Positions 1-8,398 are shown, counted from the first letter of the stretch. The stretch is DNA of 13,995 nt from Promethearchaeota archaeon (GCA_030668025.1 DAOUUT010000070.1:1-13995), one strand, 5' to 3'. Numbers and translations: made by a program. Notes: generated by a model from the sequence alone, not told the origin.

Positions 1-1
1 A

Positions 2-385
2 TTGAAAGAAGTTGCTTGTCGGTTTATCGAAGGTTATTCAGCAGCTTCTGCTAAACATGGGCCAATTTCTTTAGTAAGAGAAGGATTTCCTATAATTTTT
101 ATTGCTCCACCTGACGAGACATATAATAGATTAGTTGGGAATGTAATGGAGTTCAAATCTAGAGGTGGAAGAATTATTTCAGTCGTTGTGGAAAGCGATG
201 TAAAAATAACAAAATTAAGCGACATAACAATTCGAATTCCTCAACCCGCTGATAAGTATCATAATCTATTTAGCCCAATTACTTTCATGCCAGCCTTACA
301 ATTATTAGCCTATTATGCTGCCTTAGCTCATGATCTAGACCCCGATAAACCTTTAAATCTTAGTAAAACTGTGACCGTTCATTAA
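2..385 (+). CDS. GlmS-type SIS domain protein, C-terminal fragment (5' end outside window)
   Basis: This is the last 127 residues of a sugar isomerase (SIS) domain protein; the reading frame is open to the window edge, so the leading TTG is not a real start. Visible family marks are the KHGP motif (about residues 19-22), a following hydrophobic strand ending in APP, a QLLAYYAALA helix, and the terminal DKPLNLSKTVTV tail. In GlmS that tail carries the lysine that handles the sugar phosphate. The best reading is the C-terminal isomerase domain of glutamine-fructose-6-phosphate aminotransferase, which makes glucosamine-6-phosphate in the cytosol. The nearby GlmU-like gene supports this. The EGYSAA...HGPISLV segment also resembles standalone NagB-II/GlmD glucosamine-6-phosphate deaminases, and the missing N-terminal half (glutaminase domain or not) would decide. 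It is convergent with the beta-helix gene, with a 120-nt gap. Confidence 0.8.
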   Translation: MKEVACRFIEGYSAASAKHGPISLVREGFPIIFIAPPDETYNRLVGNVMEFKSRGGRIISVVVESDVKITKLSDITIRIPQPADKYHNLFSPITFMPALQLLAYYAALAHDLDPDKPLNLSKTVTVH

Positions 386-463
386 AAATATTCTTTATTC
401 TTATCAACGCTCAAAATTCTTCCTATTATTGCTATTTTAACAATATTAGAAATTTAATAAGAA

Positions 464-481
464 TAAAAATAAAAAAAAAAA
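464..481 (-). terminator. T-run terminator of the beta-helix gene
   Basis: Read on the minus strand, this is an almost unbroken T run of about 18 bases starting about 25 nt past the stop of the gene ending at 506. Archaeal transcription stops at such U-rich tracts without needing a hairpin. It also marks the limit between the two convergent genes. No comparable run is seen on the plus strand after the GlmS-type stop, only short T clusters near 388-400. Confidence 0.5.
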
Positions 482-505
482 TAGTATTAAATGAAAAGAT
501 GATTT

Positions 506-1747
506 TTAAATAAAGGATGGAAGATACCTCAATATTGCATTTCTTGTGTTTTCAACGATACTTAAAAGCCAAGAAGTTCCAACTTTTAAATTGTGGTCGT
601 CCAAATTTTGTATTACATCGATATAATCCTTATTTGTTGTATCTATGTTATTTAAAAATTCATCCTTCATTTTCTCATCACCAGAATATGATAGACATTC
701 ATTAAAGCATTTTTCGATTTTTTGTATATTCTCAAGTAGTTCTCTTTTTTGATTTATCAACTCATTTGACACATCATTACCCTTAATCGATTTATACAAT
801 TCAATGGATTTTTCCATCTTACTAGCTAATAGTTTGAATCTTTTAATTCTCTCATTGAAAACAATCTCAAGTTTTTCAAGTGCACCTTCATAAAGTAGTT
901 TTTCCATATAACTTCCTTGAAAAAACTTAGAACGTACAATTAGGTACCATTGTTTAAGAGCTATTATATTTGCTATATATTCAATACAATTTATAACCCT
1001 TCTTTTAACGCTCCAATATAATCCCGGATAGAAATCCATATCCCCCTTTTGAGGCTCTTTACCCATTAAAAGTTTATGGCCTTGGGGACAATCTCCACGG
1101 TAAATAACTCCAGCTGCAATTACAGTCTTATAACCTATCCGACTTGGTCCTACTATTCCACCTTGTCCACCTAAAAAGATAGGTGCTTGATTGAGCATAA
1201 CACCATATGCTACGTCTCCAATTAAAGATGCAGTTGCTTTATCCTGATTAGGTGTATAATTAAAATGAATATACGAACTTCCCACTTCACTATGGTTTTT
1301 TCTGCTCGTCCCACCTGCCATTAAAATGTCACAAAAATTAATAATGCTCCCTAACGTCACAAATGGAAAAAGAATTGTTTGTTTAAGACCTACAGTATGA
1401 GCACCATTAGCCTCCTCTTCCAGAAGGCATCCATCCCGGACTTCGGCTCCATCACCCATATTCGCAGAATCCAGAAATGTTGATCCTTCAAAATATCCCC
1501 CTTTTAATTCAACTTTTTTCCCTAATTGACAATTTTTAATAGTAACTGGAGACCTACTTCCCAGCTTAACTCCCGGCATAATAAGCGTCTTTTTGCCAAA
1601 TATTTTACATCCGGAGTGTATCGTAACATCCTCAGATGATATCAGATTAATGTTAACTTCCTCACCAATTTCAACCGAAGAAGGATTTGGTATTTTGACT
1701 CCTTTTTCAATTAAAACAGTGATTAATGAGTTTTTATTATTTACCAT
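506..1747 (-). CDS. Left-handed beta-helix (hexapeptide) protein related to UDP-GlcNAc pyrophosphorylase/GlmU C-terminal domains
   Basis: This 413-residue protein starts at ATG. Residues about 22-225 show irregular hexapeptide turns of a left-handed parallel beta-helix, as in acyltransferases and GlmU. The most distinctive block, about residues 116-220, includes AHTVGLKQ, INFCDILMAGGTSRKNHSEV, GSSYIHFNYTPNQDKATASL, IGDV, PIFLGGQGG and VGPSRIGYKTVIAAG. From memory, this block is strongly conserved in bacterial proteins annotated as UDP-N-acetylglucosamine pyrophosphorylase-related, where it sits beside a nucleotidyltransferase domain. Here no nucleotidyltransferase Rossmann domain is present. 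Instead, residues about 240-413 are helical and charged, with coiled-coil-like stretches at 280-350, and are not recognised. The gene lies 179 nt downstream of the GlmU-like gene on the same strand, so a role in amino-sugar or sugar-nucleotide metabolism is inferred. The substrate is unknown. H117, H152 and H161 lie in the conserved block and are candidate catalytic or ligand residues. Confidence 0.75.
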   Translation of the reverse strand: MVNNKNSLITVLIEKGVKIPNPSSVEIGEEVNINLISSEDVTIHSGCKIFGKKTLIMPGVKLGSRSPVTIKNCQLGKKVELKGGYFEGSTFLDSANMGDGAEVRDGCLLEEEANGAHTVGLKQTILFPFVTLGSIINFCDILMAGGTSRKNHSEVGSSYIHFNYTPNQDKATASLIGDVAYGVMLNQAPIFLGGQGGIVGPSRIGYKTVIAAGVIYRGDCPQGHKLLMGKEPQKGDMDFYPGLYWSVKRRVINCIEYIANIIALKQWYLIVRSKFFQGSYMEKLLYEGALEKLEIVFNERIKRFKLLASKMEKSIELYKSIKGNDVSNELINQKRELLENIQKIEKCFNECLSYSGDEKMKDEFLNNIDTTNKDYIDVIQNLDDHNLKVGTSWLLSIVENTRNAILRYLPSFI

Positions 1748-1926
1748 ATAATCATATCTCTTTTCTGGTTCATATTTCTTATTTTTTTAATAAAAATAAT
1801 TTCTAACTTCTAATAAACCTTTTTTAGTAATTTATTGACTAATTCATTTATGTCCTCACTTCAAATTCTAACATAATATTACTATTACACACTCTGCTGA
1901 AGTGTCCTAACCAGATTTGAGAATTA

Positions 1927-3213
1927 TTATAAACTCTTCTTAATAATCCCTTTATCTGGATCATGGTAATAAAGAGTATTTGGAGGGATATCCTCACTTA
2001 CTATTGTATGGGCCCCGATTCTTGAATTTTCATTAATGATTTTACCTGTCATTATGCTTACATTTATTCCGGTTTTAACGTTTGGTCCGATAACAGTACC
2101 TAATTTTCTTCTTCTTGAATCAACTAATTGACCTTTAATAGACACCTTAACGCTCTTTTCATCAAGTCTTAAATTTGCAACTTTAGTTCCTGCTCCCAGA
2201 TTTACATTCTCACAAACAATTGAATCTCCTACGTAATTGAAGTGAGGGATTGTAGTATTTGATAAAATAATAGAATTTTTAATTTCACTCATGCCAATAT
2301 AGCAATCATTAGCAATGAATGTATATGGTCTTATAAATGAATTAGGCCCGATTAAATTGTTATTTCCGATATAACAAGGTCCCTGAATATAAGAGCCAGA
2401 ACGAACATTAGTTCCTTCGCCAATATACACCTTCCCTGAGATTTGAACGTTTTCTTCAATCTTGCCTATTATTTTATTTTCTATTTTGTCTAAAAGATAA
2501 CTATTGGCATCTAAAAATTGCCAAGGTAATCCTATATCGCTCCAGAAATAATCTTTTATTGTATAACCTGCAATATTTCCTTTAAATTGGTTTATCAGAA
2601 TTTCCATAGAATCTGTAAATTCATATTCCCCTCGAATAGATTTTTCAGTCTTTTCAATTGCTTGAAAGATTTTAGAATCGAAAATAAAAACGCCCGCATT
2701 TGCTAGATTTCCTACATTCATCTCTGGTGTGGGTTTTTCAATAATTTTTTCGACAAAACCGTTAGGGTTTAAAGAGATAATACCAAATTCTTCAGGATTT
2801 TTCACTTCCATTAATAAAATTATACCTTCTATTTTGTTTTCATTAAATTTTTGAACAATTTCTTGATAAACTTTAGGTTCTACTAATAAATCTCCATACA
2901 TTAATAACACAGATTCATTGTTCGCAAAATTTTTAGCATATCCAAAAGCATGAGCCGTTCCCAATTGCTCATCTTGCGTTATGTATTCAATTTTTAAATT
3001 AAATTTTTCTTTTCCATCTCCAAAATATCTTTTAATTAAATTTTCTTTATACCCTACGATAAGTAGAATCTCATTAATTCCCGCATTTTTAAGTCCGGAT
3101 ATTGTATGTTCAAGTAAAGGCTTGCCAGCGAGAGGGATCAGAGGTTTTGGGCGAGAAAAAGTTATAGGCATCAATCTCTTTCCCTTCCCTGCAGCTATTA
3201 TTACCGCTTTCAT
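1927..3213 (-). CDS. glmU: Bifunctional sugar-1-phosphate nucleotidylyltransferase / acetyltransferase (archaeal GlmU-like)
   Basis: At 428 residues this matches the usual length of archaeal GlmU-type enzymes. Residues 1-235 are the nucleotidylyltransferase domain: AAGKGKRLMPIT (7-18), RPKPL with K23, QLGTAHA (84-90), the metal-site YGD (106-108), EKP (159-161) and SDIG (225-228). Residues about 250-405 form a left-handed beta-helix with hexapeptide repeats. These include HFNYVGDS (324-331), whose histidine aligns with the acetyltransferase site, and NLGAGTKVANLR (338-349), which matches the GlmU NIGAGT loop. The predicted job is to acetylate glucosamine-1-P and to couple GlcNAc-1-P (possibly also Glc-1-P) to UTP or dTTP, giving UDP-GlcNAc in the cytosol. 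Archaeal members can have broad nucleotide and sugar specificity, so the exact substrate is open. The ATG is preceded by a TATA-like box about 25 nt away, suggesting a leaderless transcript. Confidence 0.88.
   Translation of the reverse strand: MKAVIIAAGKGKRLMPITFSRPKPLIPLAGKPLLEHTISGLKNAGINEILLIVGYKENLIKRYFGDGKEKFNLKIEYITQDEQLGTAHAFGYAKNFANNESVLLMYGDLLVEPKVYQEIVQKFNENKIEGIILLMEVKNPEEFGIISLNPNGFVEKIIEKPTPEMNVGNLANAGVFIFDSKIFQAIEKTEKSIRGEYEFTDSMEILINQFKGNIAGYTIKDYFWSDIGLPWQFLDANSYLLDKIENKIIGKIEENVQISGKVYIGEGTNVRSGSYIQGPCYIGNNNLIGPNSFIRPYTFIANDCYIGMSEIKNSIILSNTTIPHFNYVGDSIVCENVNLGAGTKVANLRLDEKSVKVSIKGQLVDSRRRKLGTVIGPNVKTGINVSIMTGKIINENSRIGAHTIVSEDIPPNTLYYHDPDKGIIKKSL
2905..2942. repeat. Source copy of a 38-bp direct repeat, inside the GlmU-like gene
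   Basis: This coding segment (minus-strand residues about 92-103, ending AKNFANNESVL just before the LLMYGD motif) recurs in the same orientation at 3316-3353 with 35 of 38 bases identical, including a 23-base perfect core at 2909-2931. Confidence 0.75.
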
Positions 3214-3233
3214 ATTAGATATTAGTTTAATAT

Positions 3234-3243
3234 TATATTAAAA
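3234..3243 (-). promoter_or_regulatory. TATA-like box of the GlmU-like gene
   Basis: The minus strand reads TTTTAATATA, centred about 25 nt upstream of the ATG (3211-3213). Archaeal TATA boxes sit about 26 nt ahead of the transcription start, so the transcript would begin at or next to the start codon (leaderless). This agrees with the absence of a Shine-Dalgarno sequence. The 2-hydroxyacyl-CoA dehydratase family gene has the same box at the same spacing. Confidence 0.5.
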
Positions 3244-3245
3244 AC

Positions 3246-3271
3246 TTACTCTAGAATACCATTTAGAGTAA
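3246..3271. promoter_or_regulatory. Perfect inverted repeat next to the GlmU-like promoter (candidate operator)
   Basis: Arms TTACTCTA (3246-3253) and TAGAGTAA (3264-3271) are exact reverse complements separated by 10 bases. The element lies immediately upstream of the TATA-like box, where an archaeal regulator would affect TBP/TFB binding. Whether a protein binds it is inference. Confidence 0.4.
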
Positions 3272-3315
3272 TAGGATTATTAAACATCTCTGATAATTAG
3301 TGAAGTCAAGATCTT

Positions 3316-3353
3316 TAATACAGATTCATTGTTCGCAAAATTATTAGAATATC
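3316..3353. repeat. Intergenic copy of a GlmU-like gene fragment
   Basis: This is 35/38 identical to 2905-2942 and lies in non-coding DNA about 100 nt upstream of the GlmU-like start, between that gene and the end of the kinase gene. It has no open reading frame of its own and flanking bases do not align beyond it. The 217-nt gap between 3214 and 3430 otherwise holds only the promoter, the inverted repeat and T/A-rich DNA. Confidence 0.7.
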
Positions 3354-3430
3354 ATTACATTATCTGAACTAAAAATCCTCTCGAGTATATAGCATTTTTT
3401 TTATTATTAAAACTAGAATTGATAAAGTTA

Positions 3431-6400
3431 TTATTCTATAATCTTAGGAAGGGAGAAATAAAACGTACTTCCCATATTCTTTCCCTCTGATTCCATCCAA
3501 ATTTTCCCACCATGAGATTCCACTATTCTCTTTGAAATAAATAGCCCTAAACCAGTACCATCAATTTCTAAATCAAGACCTTGACCATAACGTTCGATTT
3601 TTCCAAATTGTTGAAAGATTAACTTTTTCTGCTCATCAGTAAAGCCAATTCCGTTATCTCTTACCGAAACAACTACAAAATCTTCATTTAATTCTGTCTT
3701 TATATATATTTTCCCCATTGGTGGAGTGTACTTAATCGCATTAGATAGTAAATTAGAAAGAACATCGTGAATCTCCTCTTTTTCAACATATGCGTACAAC
3801 TGGTCATGTATATCTAATTTAATTGAATGCTTTCTTCTTTCTGCCATAGATTCTAATTCAAGCACGCAAAAATTTATGAGAAATGATAAATCTTCCCTAT
3901 GCTTACTCGGTCTTAATTCGGGCGATTCTAATCTAGATGTTTTTAAAAGGTTTTCAATAATATTCTGAAGTCTTTCGCAACCAGTAATTATTTCTCTTAG
4001 TTTGTCATTAATAGATGGCTCTAATTGATCTTCATGTAAAGATAATATGAGTTCAGAGAAACCCTTAATTGAAATGAGTGGTGTTTTTAATTCGTGAGAC
4101 GCTCTTCTAAGGAACTCAGTTTTTAGATTATTTACTTCTCTTAATTTAACCTCAACTTGCTTTCTCTCTGTAATATCCATTCCGTAAATGTTTACATAGT
4201 CAGTATCTTTTATGGGTGTAAATTTAAAGGAGTAGACCCTTCTATCAAGCTCAACTTCTGATTCCGTATTTTGATTGCTTTCAAAAGCCTCCTTCACGTC
4301 TCTTTGAAAAATTTTCGGGATTTGACTATAATCTTCTACGTTTAATAATTTCTTACCTGCTTCATTTATATACACAATTCCACTTTTACTCACTCTCAAA
4401 ACGGGATAGGGGTTCTCTGATGGAAATTGAGCTAAATCAAAGATTTCTTTCTCTTTTTTCTTGCGCTCGGTGATATCTGTAAATATAATTCCAAGATTAT
4501 CTCCTACTTTGAACGCTCTTATCGAGAGTTGAGAGGAAGGAAGTCCATCTCTTCTATTAGTAATACCATCTTCTGTAGAAAACGGTTCTCCAGTTTTAAT
4601 GACATCCATATATTTGTCATATCTCCCAGTCTCTTTAAGATTTGGTACGACATCTAAGATATTTTTTCCGATTATTTCCCCTCTATTCATCCCTATAGTT
4701 TGTGACGCTACATTGTTCACATCAATATAATTCAATCGTGCATCGTAAAGGACGAAGCCATCGGTAGCTGAATTCATGAAACTCGTTAATCGCTGTTCTG
4801 ATTCTTTTAATTTTTGTTCTGATATCTTTTGTTTGGTAACATCTCTAAAATTCCACACACGTCCCTTAATTACTCCTGCGTGAATTAGTGGACTAGAAAA
4901 GCGTTCAAAAACCCTTGCATCTTTAAAAAAGAGAGTATCAAAGCTTTCGCTAGCAGATATATAAAGTTGACGTATTTTTGAAATAAAAGCTTTTGGGTTT
5001 GTTAATTGACTTAATACATAATCAATTAATTTTTGATCATCTCTTTCTGCGATTAAATCCTGTGGAATACGCCACATGTCCGCAAATTTAGAATTAGTGT
5101 GTGTTACTTGACCATTTTCATCAACAACAAGAATACCATCTGCTGTGGATTCAAGGGTTGACCTCAAAATTTCTTCGGATTCTTTGAGTAGTTTCTCGGA
5201 TTCAAATTTCTGAATGATGATTCCCATTTGTTTACCTATAGCTACTAATAGCTCTAAATCCTTTTGAGAGAGAATTTGATGTTTATTAGATCCAACATTC
5301 ATACTCCCAATGTATTCATCCTTTGAACGAAGTGGAACGATAACAGCAGAATATACGCCTAAATCTTTTGATCCTTCCATAAACTCTGAGAAATCCTCAA
5401 TGTAAAATGGATTATTCTTGTCAAAAACCATGTTAAAAGGTTCTCTTGATATATCTACGTCTTCTACCGCAGCGATAAAATCAGGATGCGTATTTTTATG
5501 GAGTACGAGTTTGTTATGATGAGTCTCTGGATCGTAAAGATAGATGCCTCCTCTATCAAAATTTACAACTTCTAAAACTTGATTATAAGAATTTTCTAGG
5601 AACTCTTGAAGACTTGTAGATTCGTTACCTAGTGTGATAATTTTATTCAAAACTGATAATTCAATGTTTTTTTCTCTTATTTTTTGTTCTGCTTTTTTTT
5701 TTTGGGTAATATCCCTAGCAAAACCGTAAAATCCGGTCTTATTTCCTTCAGAATCGTATATTAAATCGATTATTCCTTCAAAAAATACCTCTTTTCCCCT
5801 GTTCGTTAACCCATCACCTCTATTAGTATGAGGAAGGGGGATTCCTGTTCTATAAAGTTGGTTAAACATTTTAAACATTTTTTTAGATGACTTTTCATCG
5901 TAAATCAAGCGATAATTCTTTCCTATTATTTCTTCCTTTGAATATCCTACTGTTTTACAAAAATACTCGTTCGCGAATGTAAAATTTCCCTTAAGATCGA
6001 GAGCATAGTATCCTTCCCTCATATTTTCGAGAAGCTCTCTATAATTTTTTTCTGATTCTTTTAATTTCTTTGTTCTTTCTTCAACTTTTTGCTCTAATTT
6101 TATGTTTAAATTTCTTAGTTCTTTCTCAGATTCTTTTAAATTTTGTTTTGTTTTCTTACGCTCTGTGATATCTTCAACAGTACATATGATATTATGAAAT
6201 TTTCCGTCTTTAGTTAAGGGGATTAACCATCCAGATTGAAAACTTTGTCTACCCGCTGGTGTTTTAACAGGTACTGAATCGTAAAAACCCCTTTTTAATG
6301 TATTTCTTGCTTTAAGATAATAAGGTTTAAAATACTTCAATGTACTCTCAGGAAAATCATTTAAAACATTAGCATTAACAATTTGTTCAGAGGGTATGCC

Positions 6401-8374
6401 GGCAATTTTTCCCATGCCTTTATTAGCATAATATATGTTATCGTCTTTATCAGCAACCCAAACACCCGTAACAATACCATCTAAAATAGTTTTGTATTTT
6501 TGCTCGGAGCTCTTTAATGCTTCAGTCCTGGCTAGAACTTTCATTTCTAACTCATCGTTTAATTCTCTCAACTGTTTTTCCGAATCTTCTAATTTTTGTT
6601 CTGCGATCTTGCGTTCGGTGATATCCATCTGGGTACCAACGAAACGAATTGCTTTTCCATTCTCATCACGAGTTACATCTCCTTCTACATAGATATAGCC
6701 TATTTCGCCATTAGGTCGCACAATCCTAAAATCAATGCTGTATTTAATATCATCCTGTAATGCAGAATCTACTCGACTTTGGACATAGTCGAGATCATCT
6801 GGATGTATAATACTCCTAAACTTCTCGTATGTTGGTACGAACTCCTGGGGTTTGAATCCATAAATACGAAAAGTCTCATCAGACCAGTATAACTCATTAG
6901 TTATGAGATTAAAATCCCAAAAACCAAGGCCACCAATTTCCTGCACATGAAGTAAATGTTTTTCACTCTCTTGTAGGCTTATTTGCAGTTTCTGGTGCTC
7001 GGTAACATCCATATGGTGGCTCACTAAAGCGGTTACTTTACCAGATTGGAATACAGGGCCAATCCAAACATCAAAATATCGAACATCACCTTCTTTTGTT
7101 GTGTAATTCGTAGAAAATCTGACCGGTTCGCCCGTTTCCCAAACAGAATTACGATAATCTATTGCAATTTGACGCCATTCTTTTGGTACATAATTGTATG
7201 CTGGAGTACCAATGATCTCTTCTTTTGAAAAATCGGGAGTTGTTCGGTTAACAAAGAGAATCTTATGGTCTCTATCACACAACAAAATAATAACGGGTGA
7301 GTTCTCGCTAAGTGCTCTCCATTTTTCTTCGGATTCTTTTAATTTTTCCTCTTTCTTCGTGCGCTCGGTAATATCTCTAGCAATTATTCCAAGTCCATTC
7401 AATACTTTGAAAGCATTCAGAGAAAAATGAAGGTATCCAAATTTGGGATGAGGGATAAATTCCTCAATTGAGAAGTGTTTACCAGTTTTTATGACTTCCA
7501 TATACTCATCGTATCTGCCCGTTTTCTTAACATCAGGCGATAATTCTATGATGCTTTTTCCTATTATATCTTCTTTCTTGGTTCCTGTTGGAAAGCGCTT
7601 AACTCCAATTTCATTGATATTAATTAGATTTAATTCTGAATCGTAAAGCATAAAAGTATCAGGTGCAGATTCCATAAATATTTTTAATCTTTCATCGGAT
7701 TCTTTTAATTTTTGTTCAATTTTAATCTGATTTAAGCTTTTGAATATCTCCCAGGTGCCCTCTCGCCTAAAAATAGCATATTGATGATTACGAACAGCAT
7801 CCAAAATCTCAAAAGGTGCGCATTTTTCAAGAGAATAAGTGCAAAAAGCAATCATATTATAGGATGTGATGACCTCATTTAGGTCTTCCTCATAAACAGC
7901 GAAGTTTTTCCAATTTTTATCTTCTAGCCAAGACAGATTTCCTGTTAATCTTAATCCATTAAATCCATTATCTAACGCATCATTACATTTATCCACCCAT
8001 CCATTGAGAACATGTTGCGGGTCAAATTCGTTATTTTCTAGATACAATTCTGTATGTGGAATGAACTCTATTTGATTTTTCTGTAAATACGTATCAAACT
8101 TAGGTATAGCCATTCTCATAGCCTTCTCGGCATCTTTTTCATTTAAAGGTTCAGAGGTTACCCATATGCAATATTCATTATTCTCTAAACCTGCTTTAAA
8201 ATAAGGTACTAAAATGTCGATAAGATCACCTTGTGTTTGATAGAACATACAGAAATGAGTGCCCCATGGTATAGTGCCTAAAAATTCAATCCCAGATTGT
8301 CTTTCTGATGATTTCATAAATTGCATTACCCTTTTAATATTATTTTTTGGAAATAATTCTACTATATGAGCCAA
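3431..8374 (-). CDS. Giant soluble sensor histidine kinase: MEDS - 5 PAS - GAF - 3 PAS - HisKA - HATPase
   Basis: This 1647-residue protein has no signal peptide or membrane segment, so it is cytosolic. Residues about 28-205 form a MEDS (DcmR-type) sensory domain: GTHFCMFY, WVTSEP, FRREGTWE. PAS units lie at about 225-338, 345-460, 468-590, 620-740, 772-892, 1063-1183, 1190-1304 and 1308-1405, most ending in a D-[IV]-T-E-R-K-like sequence. A GAF domain lies at about 903-1056. The PAS units are joined by short KLKESE-type helices. HisKA has the phosphoacceptor H1427 in SHELKTP. The HATPase has an N box (NLLSNAIKYT, 1541-1550), G1 DNGIGF (1573-1578) and G2 GTGLGL (1606-1611), all intact, so it should be active. 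There is no receiver domain and no adjacent response regulator, so its partner is encoded elsewhere. Ligands are unknown; the domains suggest small-molecule, redox or methyl-compound sensing. The first codon is TTG, and an ATG at codon 17 (MQFMKSS) still precedes the MEDS domain and is a likely alternative start. Confidence 0.92.
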   Translation of the reverse strand: MAHIVELFPKNNIKRVMQFMKSSERQSGIEFLGTIPWGTHFCMFYQTQGDLIDILVPYFKAGLENNEYCIWVTSEPLNEKDAEKAMRMAIPKFDTYLQKNQIEFIPHTELYLENNEFDPQHVLNGWVDKCNDALDNGFNGLRLTGNLSWLEDKNWKNFAVYEEDLNEVITSYNMIAFCTYSLEKCAPFEILDAVRNHQYAIFRREGTWEIFKSLNQIKIEQKLKESDERLKIFMESAPDTFMLYDSELNLININEIGVKRFPTGTKKEDIIGKSIIELSPDVKKTGRYDEYMEVIKTGKHFSIEEFIPHPKFGYLHFSLNAFKVLNGLGIIARDITERTKKEEKLKESEEKWRALSENSPVIILLCDRDHKILFVNRTTPDFSKEEIIGTPAYNYVPKEWRQIAIDYRNSVWETGEPVRFSTNYTTKEGDVRYFDVWIGPVFQSGKVTALVSHHMDVTEHQKLQISLQESEKHLLHVQEIGGLGFWDFNLITNELYWSDETFRIYGFKPQEFVPTYEKFRSIIHPDDLDYVQSRVDSALQDDIKYSIDFRIVRPNGEIGYIYVEGDVTRDENGKAIRFVGTQMDITERKIAEQKLEDSEKQLRELNDELEMKVLARTEALKSSEQKYKTILDGIVTGVWVADKDDNIYYANKGMGKIAGIPSEQIVNANVLNDFPESTLKYFKPYYLKARNTLKRGFYDSVPVKTPAGRQSFQSGWLIPLTKDGKFHNIICTVEDITERKKTKQNLKESEKELRNLNIKLEQKVEERTKKLKESEKNYRELLENMREGYYALDLKGNFTFANEYFCKTVGYSKEEIIGKNYRLIYDEKSSKKMFKMFNQLYRTGIPLPHTNRGDGLTNRGKEVFFEGIIDLIYDSEGNKTGFYGFARDITQKKKAEQKIREKNIELSVLNKIITLGNESTSLQEFLENSYNQVLEVVNFDRGGIYLYDPETHHNKLVLHKNTHPDFIAAVEDVDISREPFNMVFDKNNPFYIEDFSEFMEGSKDLGVYSAVIVPLRSKDEYIGSMNVGSNKHQILSQKDLELLVAIGKQMGIIIQKFESEKLLKESEEILRSTLESTADGILVVDENGQVTHTNSKFADMWRIPQDLIAERDDQKLIDYVLSQLTNPKAFISKIRQLYISASESFDTLFFKDARVFERFSSPLIHAGVIKGRVWNFRDVTKQKISEQKLKESEQRLTSFMNSATDGFVLYDARLNYIDVNNVASQTIGMNRGEIIGKNILDVVPNLKETGRYDKYMDVIKTGEPFSTEDGITNRRDGLPSSQLSIRAFKVGDNLGIIFTDITERKKKEKEIFDLAQFPSENPYPVLRVSKSGIVYINEAGKKLLNVEDYSQIPKIFQRDVKEAFESNQNTESEVELDRRVYSFKFTPIKDTDYVNIYGMDITERKQVEVKLREVNNLKTEFLRRASHELKTPLISIKGFSELILSLHEDQLEPSINDKLREIITGCERLQNIIENLLKTSRLESPELRPSKHREDLSFLINFCVLELESMAERRKHSIKLDIHDQLYAYVEKEEIHDVLSNLLSNAIKYTPPMGKIYIKTELNEDFVVVSVRDNGIGFTDEQKKLIFQQFGKIERYGQGLDLEIDGTGLGLFISKRIVESHGGKIWMESEGKNMGSTFYFSLPKIIE

Positions 8375-8388
8375 TTAAAAATCTTTTA

Positions 8389-8398
8389 TTATTTAAAA
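8389..8398 (-). promoter_or_regulatory. Possible TATA-like box of the kinase gene
   Basis: The minus strand reads TTTTAAATAA. Its centre is only about 20 nt from the TTG codon, so transcription would begin inside the annotated first codons. This favours translation from the ATG at codon 17. The surrounding 204-nt gap (8375-8578) is very AT-rich and offers other possible boxes (for example near 8405-8416), so this is a weak call. Confidence 0.25.

Noticed and set aside
1870..1920. ACACT...AGTGT short hairpin downstream of the GlmU-like gene
   Set aside because: A five-base stem in AT-rich DNA is expected by chance and no T run follows on the minus strand.
3316..3353. Repeat considered as a CRISPR repeat or an insertion-sequence end
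   Set aside because: Only two copies exist, one is coding, there is no regular spacing, no target-site duplication and no transposase.
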